A stretch of 62,587 bases of DNA, taken from assembly GCA_035540755.1 (NCBI GenBank), contig DATLGD010000096.1, positions 1 to 62,587 of the forward strand, written 5' to 3'. This document shows positions 37,054-46,039 of this stretch, piece after piece. Position 1 is the stretch's first letter. Each line of letters begins with the position of its first letter. The DNA is from DATLGD01 sp035540755. GTDB taxonomy: Bacteria > Actinomycetota > Actinomycetes > Mycobacteriales > SCTD01. A program made the position numbers and the translations under genes. The notes below the pieces were generated by a model, which did no database searches, had not been told where the DNA came from, and worked only from the letters and a program-made list of their open reading frames with translations.

Positions 37054-38483
37054 CCGCCACCACCACGAGCTCCGCCGGACCGCCCCCGGTACCACCCTCG
37101 TCACAGCCTCCGACCGCCCCGCGGCGCGCTGTGCTCCTGGCCGCCGGGGTGGGCGTGGGCGCCGCCGCCGTCGTGCCGTCCGGTCCACCCGGCATCGGCC
37201 TGGTGCTGCTCGGCCTGGTCGGCGGGGCGCTCGTCCTGCGTGTCAGCGGTGCCCGCCTGACCGGCTGGCGGGCGGTGCACGCCGGAGCGGCCGCGCTGCT
37301 GCTGTGCTCGGCGGCGGTGCGCGACGCAGACTGGGTCGTCGCCCTGGCACTGCTCGGTGCCACGGCCGCGGCCTCGCTGGCGCTGGCACCGGCCCGGGGT
37401 TGGCCGGCGGTGCTCGCCGGCCCGTTCGCCGTGCTGCGGACCCTGCCGGCCGCGACCGGGTGGCTGCTGCACGGCGTGCGCACCGCGGCGCCGGGGGTGC
37501 GTCAGGCGACACCCGCCCTGCGCGGGGCGGCTCTCACGGCGGTGCTGCTCGCCGTCTTCGTCCCGCTGCTCTACACCGCTGACGCCGCGTTCGCCGCGGT
37601 GCTGCACGCCGTTGTGCCGGACCTCACCGCGATCGAGAGCCTGCCGGTCCGCGTCGTCGTCGGCCTCGCCGCGGCCGTGGCCACGGGCGCCGCGCTGATG
37701 CTGCTGGTCTGGCCACGGCCCGGGCCGGTGGTTCGGCCGCCGTCCCGGCTCGCGCGCCGTGCCGAGTGGCTGCCGCCGCTGCTCGTGCTCAACGGGCTGC
37801 TCGCCAGCTTCCTGGCCGTGCAGGGGTCGGTGCTGCTCGGCGGCGCCGACCACGTGCTGCGGACCGCGGGCGTCACCTACTCCTCCTACCTGCACGAGGG
37901 GTTCTGGCAGCTCGTGGTCGTCACCGGGCTGGTGCTGCTCGTCGTCGCCGCCGGTGCCCGCTGGGCGCCGCGCACCGCACGGCCGCTGCTGGGCGGCCTG
38001 TGCTGCCTCGCCCTGCTCGTCGACGTCTCCGCGTTCTCCCGGCTGCACCTCTACGTCGAGGCGTACGGCCTCACCCGGCTCCGGCTGCTCGTCGGCGCGA
38101 CGGTGCTGCAGCTCGGCGCGGTGCTCCTGCTCGTCCTCATCGCGGGCCTGGCCGCCCGCCGGTCGGGGCTGGTCGACTGGCTGCCGCACGCCGTCGCGCT
38201 CAGCGGGTGCGTGGTGCTGCTCGGGCTGACGGCGATCGACCCCGACGCCCGCATCGCCCACAGCGGCCTCGAGCGGGGCGACCGCGCCGACCTCGCCTAC
38301 CTGTCGACGCTGTCCGTCGACGCCGTCCCCGTGCTGGACTGGCTGCCCGAGCCGGCCCGGTCGTGCGTGCTGCCCCGTGCGCTCCCGGACGCGCCCTGGA
38401 CGTCGGCGAACCTGGCCCGTGCCCGGGCCGCCGACGTGCTCGCTCAGCGCCCTGCGGGTGCCTGCGTCCATCTGCCCGGGTAG
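37050..38483 (+). CDS. DUF4173/DUF4153-type polytopic membrane protein
   Basis: 477 residues. The ATG overlaps the kinase stop (ATGA). After a Pro/Ser/Thr-rich N-terminus (1-25), 10-12 hydrophobic helices follow. The segment YSSYLHEGFWQLVVVTGLVLLVV and the later LTRLRLLVGATVLQLGAVLL are typical of DUF4173 proteins. The outer C-terminal part carries SGLERGDRADLAYLSTLSVDAVPVL. Function is unknown; operon position with the two-component system suggests an accessory or target role. Confidence 0.85.
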   Translation: MTATTTSSAGPPPVPPSSQPPTAPRRAVLLAAGVGVGAAAVVPSGPPGIGLVLLGLVGGALVLRVSGARLTGWRAVHAGAAALLLCSAAVRDADWVVALALLGATAAASLALAPARGWPAVLAGPFAVLRTLPAATGWLLHGVRTAAPGVRQATPALRGAALTAVLLAVFVPLLYTADAAFAAVLHAVVPDLTAIESLPVRVVVGLAAAVATGAALMLLVWPRPGPVVRPPSRLARRAEWLPPLLVLNGLLASFLAVQGSVLLGGADHVLRTAGVTYSSYLHEGFWQLVVVTGLVLLVVAAGARWAPRTARPLLGGLCCLALLVDVSAFSRLHLYVEAYGLTRLRLLVGATVLQLGAVLLLVLIAGLAARRSGLVDWLPHAVALSGCVVLLGLTAIDPDARIAHSGLERGDRADLAYLSTLSVDAVPVLDWLPEPARSCVLPRALPDAPWTSANLARARAADVLAQRPAGACVHLPG

Positions 38484-38508
38484 AGGCGGAGGGGCGGGCC
38501 GAGGCGAG

Positions 38509-38514
38509 TAACCT
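38509..38514 (+). promoter_or_regulatory. -10 element (TAACCT) upstream of kgd
   Basis: TAACCT precedes the kgd start by about 50 bases, within the 84-bp gap after the membrane-protein gene. A short leader would include the GAAGAGGCG ribosome-site region. Confidence 0.35.
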
Positions 38515-38567
38515 CGACCTTCGGGCGGAATCAGCCGTAGCGACGTGTGGAAGAGGCGACAGCGAGC

Positions 38568-41500
38568 GTGTCGAGCCAGCCGGGCCAGCAGACCGACTTC
38601 GGTGCCAACGAGTGGCTCGTGTACGAGATGCACCAGCAGTACCTGAAGGACCCGCAGAGCGTCCCGCCGGTGTGGCGCGACTTCCTGTCCGACTACTCCC
38701 CCGGCGAGGGGGACGGGGGGGCCGGCAACGGCGCCCGGTCGTCCGCGCAGGAGAGCGCGGCCGCCCAGGGGCAGAAGGCCGCCCCTGCCCAGCAGGCTCA
38801 GGCGGAGGCGAAGAAGCCCTCGCCCGAGCCCGCGCCGAACAGGGAGCCCGCCGCGGCGAAGGCCGACAGTGCGCCTGCCGCGAAGAAGGACGACAAGCCC
38901 GCGCACAAGCCTGCGGCGAAGAAGGACGAGAACGCGGACAAGGACGGCAAGGACGGCGCGTCCGACGGCGTCAAGACCGACCCGCTGCGCGGCGCGGCGG
39001 CGCGCGTCGTGTCGAACATGGAGAGCTCGCTCGAGGTCCCCACGGCGACCAGCGTGCGCAGCGTCCCGGCCAAGCTGCTGGCCGACAACCGCATCGTCAT
39101 CAACAGCCACCTGAAGCGCTCGCGCGGGGGCAAGGTCTCCTTCACCCACCTCATCGGCTACGCGCTGGTGCGGGCGCTGGACGAGGTGCCGGCGATGAAC
39201 AAGGCCTTCACGACCGTCGACGGCAAGCCGGCCGTCGTCACTCCGGACCACGTCGGTCTTGGCCTGGCCATCGACCTGCAGAACCCCAACGGGACCCGCT
39301 CGCTCGTCGTCGCCGCCATCAAGAACGCCGACACGATGGACTTCTCGACCTACTGGGCGGCCTACGAGGACATCGTCCGGCGCGCCCGCGGCGGCAAGCT
39401 GACGATGGAGGACTTCCAGGGCACCACCATCAGCCTGACCAACCCGGGCGGCATCGGCACCGAGCACTCCGTGCCCCGCCTCATGCAGGGCGCCGGCACG
39501 ATCATCGGCGTCGGCGCGATGGAGTACCCGGCCGAGTTCCAGGGCATGAGCGAGGAGACCCTGGCACGGCTCGCCGTCAGCAAGACGATCACCTTGACGT
39601 CGACCTACGACCACCGCGTCATCCAGGGCGCGCAGAGCGGCGAGTTCCTGCGCCGCATGCACCAGCTGCTCCTCGGCGAGGACGGCTTCTACGACGAGAT
39701 CTTCCGCTCGCTGCGCATCCCCTACGTGCCGGTGCGGTGGGTGCCCGACCAGCAGCACAGCCACGAGGGCGACCTCGACAAGGTCACCCGCGTCAACGAG
39801 CTGATCCACGCCTACCGGGTGCGCGGCCACCTGATGGCCGACACCGACCCGCTCGAGTTCAAGGTGCGCAGCCACCCCGATCTCGACGTCGTCAACCACG
39901 GACTGTCGCTGTGGGACCTCGACCGCGAGTTCCCGGTCGCCGGCTTCGCGGCCAACCGGCCGATGAAGCTGCGCACGATCCTCGGCGTCCTGCGCGACTC
40001 CTACTGCCGCACCGTCGGCATCGAGTACATGCACATCCAGGACCCGGACGAGCGCCGCTGGCTGCAGGCGCGCCTGGAGCAGAAGGCGCAGGCGCCCGAC
40101 CGCGAGGAGCAGCTGCACGTCCTCAAGCGGCTCAACGCCGCGGAGGCGTTCGAGAACTTCCTGCAGACCAAGTACGTGGGTCAGAAGCGGTTCTCGCTCG
40201 AAGGCGGCGAGACCCTCATCCCGCTGCTCGACGGGGTCCTGCAGCGCGCGGCCGACGAGAAGCTCGACGAGGTCGCCATCGCCATGCCGCACCGCGGTCG
40301 GCTCAACGTGCTCGCCAACATCGTCGGCAAGAGCTACGCGCAGATCTTCCGCGAGTTCGAGGGCAACATCGACCCGCGGACGGCGCACGGCTCCGGAGAC
40401 GTCAAGTACCACCTGGGTGCCGAGGGCGGCTTCACCAGCCTGGCCGGCAACGAGGTCGTCGTCAGCCTGCAGGCCAACCCCTCGCACCTCGAGGCGGTCA
40501 ACCCGGTGCTCGAGGGCGTCGTGCGGGCCAAGCAGGACGTCATCAACAAGGGCGAGAGCGGTTTCACCGTCCTGCCGGTGCTGCTGCACGGCGACGCCGC
40601 GTTCGCCGGGCAGGGCGTGGTCGCCGAGACGCTGCAGATGGCGCAGCTGCGGGGCTACCGCACCGGCGGCACCGTGCACGTCGTCGTGAACAACCAGGTC
40701 GGGTTCACCACCGGCCCGCACTCGGCTCGCTCGTCGCTGTACGCCACCGACGTCGCGCGGATGGTGCAGGCGCCGATCTTCCACGTGAACGGCGACGACC
40801 CCGAGGCCTGCGTGCGGGTGGCCAAGCTCGCCTTCGACTACCGCCAGGCGTTCAAGAAGGACGTCGTCATCGACATGGTCTGCTACCGCCGTCGCGGGCA
40901 CAGCGAGGTCGACGAGCCGTCGTTCACCCAGCCGCTGATGTACGACACGATCGACGCCAAGCGCTCGGTGCGCAAGATCTACACCGAGAACCTGATCGGT
41001 CGCGGCGACATCACCGTCGAGGAGGCCGAGGCGGCGCTGCGCGACTACCAGGAGCAGCTCGAGAAGGTCTTCCAGGGCACCCGCGAGGCCAAGAACGCCG
41101 GACCGATGCGGCCCGAGCCCGAGGAGACCGGGATCGACGACCTGAAGACCGCGATCTCGCGCGAGGTGGTCAAGGCGATCGCCGACTCGCAGGTCACCCT
41201 GCCCGAGGGCTTCACCCCGCACCCGCGCCTGCTGCCGCAGCTGCAGAAGCGGGCGAAGATGGTGGACGACGGCACGATCGACTGGGCGATGGGCGAGACG
41301 CTCGCGTTCGGCTCGTTGCTGCTGGAGGGCCACCCGGTGCGCCTGGCCGGGCAGGACGCCCGGCGCGGCACCTTCGGCCACCGGCACGCCGTCATCGTCG
41401 ACCGCACGAACGGCAAGGAGCACACCCCGCTCGCCAGCCTGTCCGATGACCAGGCGCCGTACTACGTGTACGACTCACTGCTGTCGGAGTTCGCGGCGAT

Positions 41501-42308
41501 GGGCTTCGAGTACGGCTACTCGGTGGCCCGTCCCGACGCGCTCGTGCTGTGGGAGGCGCAGTTCGGCGACTTCGTCAACGGCGCGATGACCATCGTGGAC
41601 GAGTTCATCGCCGCCGGCGAGGTCAAGTGGGGGCAGCGGTCCGGTGTCACGCTGCTGCTGCCGCACGGGTACGAGGGACAGGGGCCGGACCACTCCTCGG
41701 CCCGGCTGGAGCGCTTCCTGCAGCTGTGCGCCGAGGACAACATGGTCGTCGCCGCGCCCACCACGCCGGCCAACTACTTCCACCTGCTCCGGCGGCAGGC
41801 GCTGCAGTCGCACAAGCGGCCGCTGGTCATCATGTCCCCGAAGTCGATGCTGCGACTGCGCGCGGCGGCGTCCGCCGTCGAGGCCTTCACCGACGCCGGC
41901 TTCTTCCCGGTGCTGCCCGACCCGGACGGCCCGGACCCGTCCGCGGTGCGCCGGGTCGTGCTGACCACCGGCAAGGTGCACTACGACCTGCTCGCCGCCC
42001 GCCGCAAGGCCGAGGACGAGTCGGTGGCGCTGGTGCGGGTCGAGCAGCTCTACCCGCTGCCCGGCGAGGAGATCGCCGACGCGCTCGCCGGGTACCCCGA
42101 GGCCGAGGACGTCGTGTGGGTGCAGGAGGAGCCGGCGAACCAGGGACCGTGGTCGTTCATCGCGCTCAACCTGCCCGACCACCTGCCGGAGGGCCGCACG
42201 CTGCGCCGCGTCTCCCGCACCGCCAGTGCCTCGCCGGCGGCCGGGTCGAGCAAGGTGCACGAGGCCGAGCAGGCGGCGCTCGTCGCGGCCGCCCTCGGCA
42301 CCGACTGA
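38568..42308 (+). CDS. kgd: multifunctional 2-oxoglutarate decarboxylase/dehydrogenase E1 with E2-type succinyltransferase domain
   Basis: 1246 residues. The N-terminal segment FGANEWLVYEMHQQYLKDPQSVPPVWRDFL is the partner-docking helix. A roughly 100-residue Ala/Lys/Pro-rich linker follows, then an E2-like catalytic domain (TYDHRVIQGAQSG) without lipoyl domain, and the full ThDP-dependent E1 region, with IAMPHRGRLNVL and GDAAFAGQGVVAETL. This actinobacterial fusion enters the TCA cycle as 2-oxoglutarate decarboxylase or in the ODH complex, and is inhibited by a GarA/OdhI-type protein. GTG 38568 gives the conserved N-terminus; GTG 38547 is possible. Confidence 0.95.
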   Translation: MSSQPGQQTDFGANEWLVYEMHQQYLKDPQSVPPVWRDFLSDYSPGEGDGGAGNGARSSAQESAAAQGQKAAPAQQAQAEAKKPSPEPAPNREPAAAKADSAPAAKKDDKPAHKPAAKKDENADKDGKDGASDGVKTDPLRGAAARVVSNMESSLEVPTATSVRSVPAKLLADNRIVINSHLKRSRGGKVSFTHLIGYALVRALDEVPAMNKAFTTVDGKPAVVTPDHVGLGLAIDLQNPNGTRSLVVAAIKNADTMDFSTYWAAYEDIVRRARGGKLTMEDFQGTTISLTNPGGIGTEHSVPRLMQGAGTIIGVGAMEYPAEFQGMSEETLARLAVSKTITLTSTYDHRVIQGAQSGEFLRRMHQLLLGEDGFYDEIFRSLRIPYVPVRWVPDQQHSHEGDLDKVTRVNELIHAYRVRGHLMADTDPLEFKVRSHPDLDVVNHGLSLWDLDREFPVAGFAANRPMKLRTILGVLRDSYCRTVGIEYMHIQDPDERRWLQARLEQKAQAPDREEQLHVLKRLNAAEAFENFLQTKYVGQKRFSLEGGETLIPLLDGVLQRAADEKLDEVAIAMPHRGRLNVLANIVGKSYAQIFREFEGNIDPRTAHGSGDVKYHLGAEGGFTSLAGNEVVVSLQANPSHLEAVNPVLEGVVRAKQDVINKGESGFTVLPVLLHGDAAFAGQGVVAETLQMAQLRGYRTGGTVHVVVNNQVGFTTGPHSARSSLYATDVARMVQAPIFHVNGDDPEACVRVAKLAFDYRQAFKKDVVIDMVCYRRRGHSEVDEPSFTQPLMYDTIDAKRSVRKIYTENLIGRGDITVEEAEAALRDYQEQLEKVFQGTREAKNAGPMRPEPEETGIDDLKTAISREVVKAIADSQVTLPEGFTPHPRLLPQLQKRAKMVDDGTIDWAMGETLAFGSLLLEGHPVRLAGQDARRGTFGHRHAVIVDRTNGKEHTPLASLSDDQAPYYVYDSLLSEFAAMGFEYGYSVARPDALVLWEAQFGDFVNGAMTIVDEFIAAGEVKWGQRSGVTLLLPHGYEGQGPDHSSARLERFLQLCAEDNMVVAAPTTPANYFHLLRRQALQSHKRPLVIMSPKSMLRLRAAASAVEAFTDAGFFPVLPDPDGPDPSAVRRVVLTTGKVHYDLLAARRKAEDESVALVRVEQLYPLPGEEIADALAGYPEAEDVVWVQEEPANQGPWSFIALNLPDHLPEGRTLRRVSRTASASPAAGSSKVHEAEQAALVAAALGTD

Positions 42309-42311
42309 GCC

Positions 42312-42488
42312 GTGTACTTCACCGACCGGGGGCTGGAGGAGCTCACCGAGCGGCGCGGCAGCGAGCAGGTGAGCCTCGCGTGGCTGGCCGAGCGGATGCG
42401 CCAGTTCGTCGACCTGCACCCCGAGCACGAGGTGCCGGTCGAGCGTCTGGCCACCTGGCTGGCCCGGCTGGACGACGACGACGAGTAG
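42312..42488 (+). CDS. DUF6104-like small protein downstream of kgd
   Basis: 58 residues from a GTG, reading VYFTDRGLEELTERRGSEQV and then SLAWLAERMRQFVDLHPEHEV, with an acidic end (LARLDDDDE). It is soluble and alpha-helical in appearance with no motif of known function. A protein of this type lies immediately after kgd in many actinobacteria, and here the gap is three bases. It is likely cotranscribed with kgd. It is too short to be found by a simple length filter. Confidence 0.85.
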   Translation: MYFTDRGLEELTERRGSEQVSLAWLAERMRQFVDLHPEHEVPVERLATWLARLDDDDE

Positions 42489-42521
42489 CGGTCCTGGGCG
42501 GTGCTCCGGCCGTTGCGCCGC

Positions 42522-42527
42522 TAGCGT
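42522..42527 (+). promoter_or_regulatory. -10 element (TAGCGT) of the small membrane-protein gene
   Basis: TAGCGT ends six bases before the GTG at 42534, fitting a leaderless start. No -35 element was found at the right distance. Confidence 0.4.
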
Positions 42528-42533
42528 GGAGAC

Positions 42534-42746
42534 GTGAGCTCCTCCTCGCGCCTGCGCGCGCTGCGCCTGTACCTGGCCCTGGCCGTCGTCCCGGTCGCGC
42601 TGGCCTTCCTCGTCATGGGGAACCGGCTGGCGCTTCTGCTCGGTGCCATGTGGTTCGTGCTCGTGATGACCGCCGGACTGGCGGCGACCTCCTCGCGGCC
42701 GCAGGTGACGAGCACGTGGCACGAGCGAGGGCGCCTGCACGGCTGA
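42534..42746 (+). CDS. small two-helix membrane protein
   Basis: 70 residues. A basic N-terminus (SSSSRLRALRLY) is followed by two hydrophobic helices, LALAVVPVALAFLVMGNRLALLLGAMW and FVLVMTAGLAA, and a polar tail. It resembles DUF4229-like small actinobacterial proteins only in topology. No function can be assigned. The start follows from the -10 element just upstream. Confidence 0.65.
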   Translation: MSSSSRLRALRLYLALAVVPVALAFLVMGNRLALLLGAMWFVLVMTAGLAATSSRPQVTSTWHERGRLHG

Positions 42747-42747
42747 C

Positions 42748-42753
42748 TAGCCT
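42748..42753 (+). promoter_or_regulatory. -10 element (TAGCCT) of the lipoprotein gene
   Basis: TAGCCT ends eight bases before the GTG at 42762 and immediately follows the stop of the previous gene. Leaderless start likely. Confidence 0.4.
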
Positions 42754-42761
42754 CCTTCGTC

Positions 42762-43154
42762 GTGCGCCCCTACCCGCCCGTTGTCGCCGCCCTCTGGTTG
42801 TTGACCGGATGCGGCGGCCAGGACTACGACTCGCCCAAGGCGCTCGCTGAGGCGCTGTCGGCGTCTGACGTGGACTGCGTCGAGCTCCGGGAGGCGTCGG
42901 TGGGCGACGGGTCAGAGGCGAGTGCAGAGTGCCGCACCGCTGACGGGCGTGACATCGGCTTGCAGGTCCATGACGCGGCAGAGCAGGCGTCGACGTTCGT
43001 CGCTGGCGCCGACCTGATCCTGCAGGGGACCAACCGGCGGGCATTGGTGCACGACGGCCGGTGGATCGTCTACGTGGACGACGAGCGCACGGCGCGCGAG
43101 GTGCAGGACGCCGTCGGCGGGGAGATCACGCAGGTCGCGCCCGAAGGCGGCTAG
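42762..43154 (+). CDS. small predicted lipoprotein
   Basis: 130 residues. A short signal peptide with lipobox LLTGC (Cys17 if the GTG is the start) precedes a mature part of about 110 residues with two Cys (DCVEL and AECRT) that could pair. It reads as a small alpha/beta domain, ending VYVDDERTAREVQDAVGGEI. No family recognised. Its codon choice looks less GC-biased than the neighbours (for example TTG-TTG-ACC, GCA-TTG-GTG), which hints at a different history. Confidence 0.7.
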   Translation: MRPYPPVVAALWLLTGCGGQDYDSPKALAEALSASDVDCVELREASVGDGSEASAECRTADGRDIGLQVHDAAEQASTFVAGADLILQGTNRRALVHDGRWIVYVDDERTAREVQDAVGGEITQVAPEGG

Positions 43155-43453
43155 CCGAATCCGGCCGAGCTCGGCGCGCCCGCCTGCTCTTCTTCGCCGA
43201 ACGGGAGCGGCGCATGCAGTTCGCCCTCAGGAGGCAGGGGGCGAGCAGGCTCGCACTCCGGCGTCCGGAGCAGGGCCGACCCAGACGGGGCCTTGCAGCA
43301 GCAGGTCGCGGTCATGCCCGAGCAGCCAGCATTCAGCGCCTGCATGCCGAGGAAGCTGGGGACGATGACGTGCTCGTCGGTGCCGCCTGGTCGAGTCAGA
43401 GGAGCTTCACCCGTCCGCGAGTACCCGCCTCGACGACCCGGATCGTCCAGAGA
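43155..43453. other. 299-bp convergent intergenic region without a clear gene
   Basis: No open frame with credible composition or start is seen between the lipoprotein and the epimerase genes. Short low-quality frames of about 60 codons exist on the minus strand, rich in Cys/Pro/Glu. GC bias is weaker than in the neighbours. It may be a decayed gene, but no family trace is recognisable. Confidence 0.35.
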
Positions 43454-44368
43454 CTAGGTGTTGATCTCCGCTGAGGCCCGCGACAGACCGCGCTCGATCT
43501 CGGTGAGCGCCTCGGCGAGCCCGACGGCAGGGTTCCAGCCCCAGCCGTGGGCGCGGCCGGCGAGGATCCGGCCGGTCCACGCCTGTCCGTCGTCCCAGAC
43601 CGGCGTGACGCCGACGGCGCGGCTGACGGTCTCGTAGTAGTCGCGGACGGTCGCCGGGCCCGCCGCGACGTTGACGGGGGTGCAGGCGCCGGCCACCGGT
43701 CCGGTTCCGGAGTCCGCTGCTGCAGCCACCCGTCCGGTCGCGACGTCGGCCGCGAAGGCGACGAGGTCGTCGACGTGCACCCACGCGAAGCTCTGGTCCG
43801 GCACGGCGTGCCGCGCCGCCGGGTCGTCCCGGATCGCCGCGGGCCGCAGCGCGTTCCAGACCGAGCTCTCGCCGCTGCCGAGGATGGCGGGCGGGCGCAG
43901 CAGCACGCGCGTCAGCCCGTCGACAGACGCGACGGCGAGGTCGGCGTCGCGCTTGGTGACGGGGTAGTCGCCTGCGTCGTCGCCGACCAGCGGCGAGGAC
44001 TCGTCCACGTCACCCACCCCGGGCGACCGGTCGTACACGGCGGCGGTCGAGACGTGGACGAACCGCTCGACGCCAGCCGCGGCGGCGGCCCGTGCGAAGG
44101 TCGTCGTGCCCTCCACGCCGACACGACGCTGCACCTCGCCGTCGCTTCCCATCGGGTGCACGGTGGTGATCGCCGCGGCGGCGCCGGCAAGGACGTCGGC
44201 CGCGAAGCCTGCGTCGGCGAAGTCGCCGACCTGCTCCACGACCCCGTGGACTGCCGGCGCCGCACCGGCTCGACGCACGACAGCGCGGACGCCCGCACCT
44301 CGCTCGGCGAGGGCAGCGCACAAGCGCGACCCGACCAGGCCGTTGGCCCCGGTGACGACGACGATCAC
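43454..44368 (-). CDS. NAD(P)-dependent epimerase/dehydratase (extended SDR)
   Basis: 304 residues. The Rossmann motif GANGLVGSRL is at 7-16 (TGxxGxxG form). The catalytic pair Tyr-x-x-x-Lys appears as YPVTKRDA, and Ser/Thr in HVSTAAVYD is the third member. The central region DSGTGPVAGACTPVNVAAGPATVRDYYE fits a sugar-nucleotide or sterol-type NAD-dependent epimerase. Substrate unknown. No sugar pathway genes lie next to it. Confidence 0.88.
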   Translation of the reverse strand: MIVVVTGANGLVGSRLCAALAERGAGVRAVVRRAGAAPAVHGVVEQVGDFADAGFAADVLAGAAAAITTVHPMGSDGEVQRRVGVEGTTTFARAAAAAGVERFVHVSTAAVYDRSPGVGDVDESSPLVGDDAGDYPVTKRDADLAVASVDGLTRVLLRPPAILGSGESSVWNALRPAAIRDDPAARHAVPDQSFAWVHVDDLVAFAADVATGRVAAAADSGTGPVAGACTPVNVAAGPATVRDYYETVSRAVGVTPVWDDGQAWTGRILAGRAHGWGWNPAVGLAEALTEIERGLSRASAEINT

Positions 44369-44432
44369 GCGGCCAGCCTCGCACGGCGCCGGTGCCCTCC
44401 CCCGCCGCGGCCGTCACCGGCGACCGACCGCA

Positions 44433-45044
44433 TCACTCCGGCGCGAACGACCCGGTGACCACGTCGCCGGCGGGCACGTAGCGGGTGACGACGACGCCGG
44501 TGCCCGACACCGAGCTGCTGACCAGGCGAAGCGCCGCCGGCGCAGCGCCTTCGGGGAAGAGCCGCTTCCCCTGCCCGAGCACGACGGGGAAGGTCAGCAG
44601 CTGCAGCTCGTCGACCAGCCGGTGCCGGAGCAGCGTCTGCAGCAGGTCGCCGCTGCCGTGCACCTGCAGCTCCGGGCCGTCCTGCTCCTTGAGCGCGGCG
44701 ACCGCCTCTGCGACGTCGCCCTCGAGCAGCACCGACCGCTCCCAGGCCAGCGCCGGGCGACCGCGTGAGGCGACGTGCTTGGTGGCCTCGTTCAGCGGCT
44801 CGGCGCCCTCGTCCTCCGCCGCCGTCGGCCAGAACGCGGCGAAGATGTCGTAGGTCCTGCGGCCGAGCACGAGGTCGAACGGCCTGCCCATGAACGCGCC
44901 CATCACCTCGCCGAGGTGCTCGTCGAAGTACGGCACCGTCCACCCGCCGAAGGGGAAGCCGGCGTCGTCGTCCTCGCCGGGACCGCCCGGCGCCTGCACG
45001 ACGCCGTCCAGGCTCAGGAAGGCGGTCGCCACCAGTCTGCGCAT
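44433..45044 (-). CDS. dihydrofolate reductase/RibD C-terminal domain protein
   Basis: 203 residues. MRRLVATAFLSLDGVVQAPGGPGED is the typical start, GRPFDLVLGRRTYDIFAAFWP and ALKEQDGPELQVHGSGDLLQTLLRHRLVDEL follow, and FPVVLGQGKRLF closes the core. This is the YyaP/YwjB-like group of RibD C-terminal domain proteins, which bind NADPH; their physiological substrates are mostly unknown. A much longer upstream frame is not coding. Confidence 0.92.
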   Translation of the reverse strand: MRRLVATAFLSLDGVVQAPGGPGEDDDAGFPFGGWTVPYFDEHLGEVMGAFMGRPFDLVLGRRTYDIFAAFWPTAAEDEGAEPLNEATKHVASRGRPALAWERSVLLEGDVAEAVAALKEQDGPELQVHGSGDLLQTLLRHRLVDELQLLTFPVVLGQGKRLFPEGAAPAALRLVSSSVSGTGVVVTRYVPAGDVVTGSFAPE

Positions 45045-45151
45045 GGTGCTGTCCTCGTCTCTGCTCTCGGATCTGCCCTCGGGTACGGGCCGGTGCAGGG
45101 CAGACGGCGCACCAGGACCGGAGTCATCGGCGTCGGGATGTCGGGCACCGG

Positions 45152-45994
45152 TCACGGGCCCCACCGGCCGTAGCGGGCGTGCCCAGGCGCGTACGGCCCC
45201 CACCGCGGGTCGGGCAGCCGGCGCGCACTGGCGGTCCCTCGCAGCCGCCAGACGAGCGCCGCGCCGACGACGAAGCCGATGACGTGCGCCAGGTAGGCGA
45301 CTCCGGTCGACTCGGTGAGCCCGGCGCCCTGGGCGTACAGGTACTGCAGGACGAACCAGCTGCCGAGGACCAGCCAGGCCGGCAGGCGGACCGGCAGGAA
45401 GAAGAAGAAGGTCAGCAGCGACCAGACCCTGGCCCGCGGGTAGAGCACCAGGTAGGCGCCCAGCACGCCGGCGATGGCACCGGACGCGCCGACCAGCGGC
45501 TGCGAGCTGTCGGCGTCGGGGACGGCGTAGCCGTAGGTCGCCGCGTACCCGCAGAACAGGTAGAAGGCGAGGAACTTCAGCCGTCCCAGCCGGTCCTCGA
45601 CGTTGTTGCCGAAGACGTAGAGGAACAGCATGTTGCCGGCCAGGTGCAGCCAGCCGCCGTGCAGGAACATCGCGGTGAGCACCGACAGCACGGGGTTCTT
45701 GTCGTACTCGGGCGGCTCCGCCACGCAGCCGACCTGCCCCGTCTCCGGGTCGCGCACCGCCTCGCCGGTGGCGACCAGGTCCTCGGGGTCGTTCGTGAGG
45801 ATCTCGCTGGGCTTGGCGGCCCACTCGTCGAAGAAGGCGACCTGCGAGCAGAGCGCGTCGGCCGACGAGCCCCCGGCGAGGCCGGCGAGCGCGACCGGGC
45901 TGAGCAGGAACGCCACCACGTTGGCGGCGAGCAGCAGCCGGGTGACCCACGGGGTGCGCCGCGTCGGGTTGACGTCGTGGACGGGAAGCACCAC
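45152..45994 (-). CDS. rhomboid family intramembrane serine protease
   Basis: 280 residues and about six to seven helices. The catalytic Ser is in LVGASGAIAGVLGAYL (GASGA) and the catalytic His in VAYLAHVIGFVVGAAL. The first helix (VTRLLLAANVVAFLLS) is followed by a large outer loop (about 40-110) before the WLHLAGNMLFLYVFGNNVEDRLG signature. It should cleave transmembrane segments of other proteins; substrates unknown. The C-terminus is Arg/Pro-rich. Confidence 0.93.
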   Translation of the reverse strand: MVLPVHDVNPTRRTPWVTRLLLAANVVAFLLSPVALAGLAGGSSADALCSQVAFFDEWAAKPSEILTNDPEDLVATGEAVRDPETGQVGCVAEPPEYDKNPVLSVLTAMFLHGGWLHLAGNMLFLYVFGNNVEDRLGRLKFLAFYLFCGYAATYGYAVPDADSSQPLVGASGAIAGVLGAYLVLYPRARVWSLLTFFFFLPVRLPAWLVLGSWFVLQYLYAQGAGLTESTGVAYLAHVIGFVVGAALVWRLRGTASARRLPDPRWGPYAPGHARYGRWGP

Positions 45995-46039
45995 GGCGCG
46001 GCTCCGGTCGGGTCAGGGACGGGTGGGGAGGCGGCTCGC

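Noticed and set aside
37101..41423. A 1440-codon minus-strand open frame opposite the DUF4173 gene and kgd
   Set aside because: It is an antisense shadow of two well-supported genes and shows no domain.
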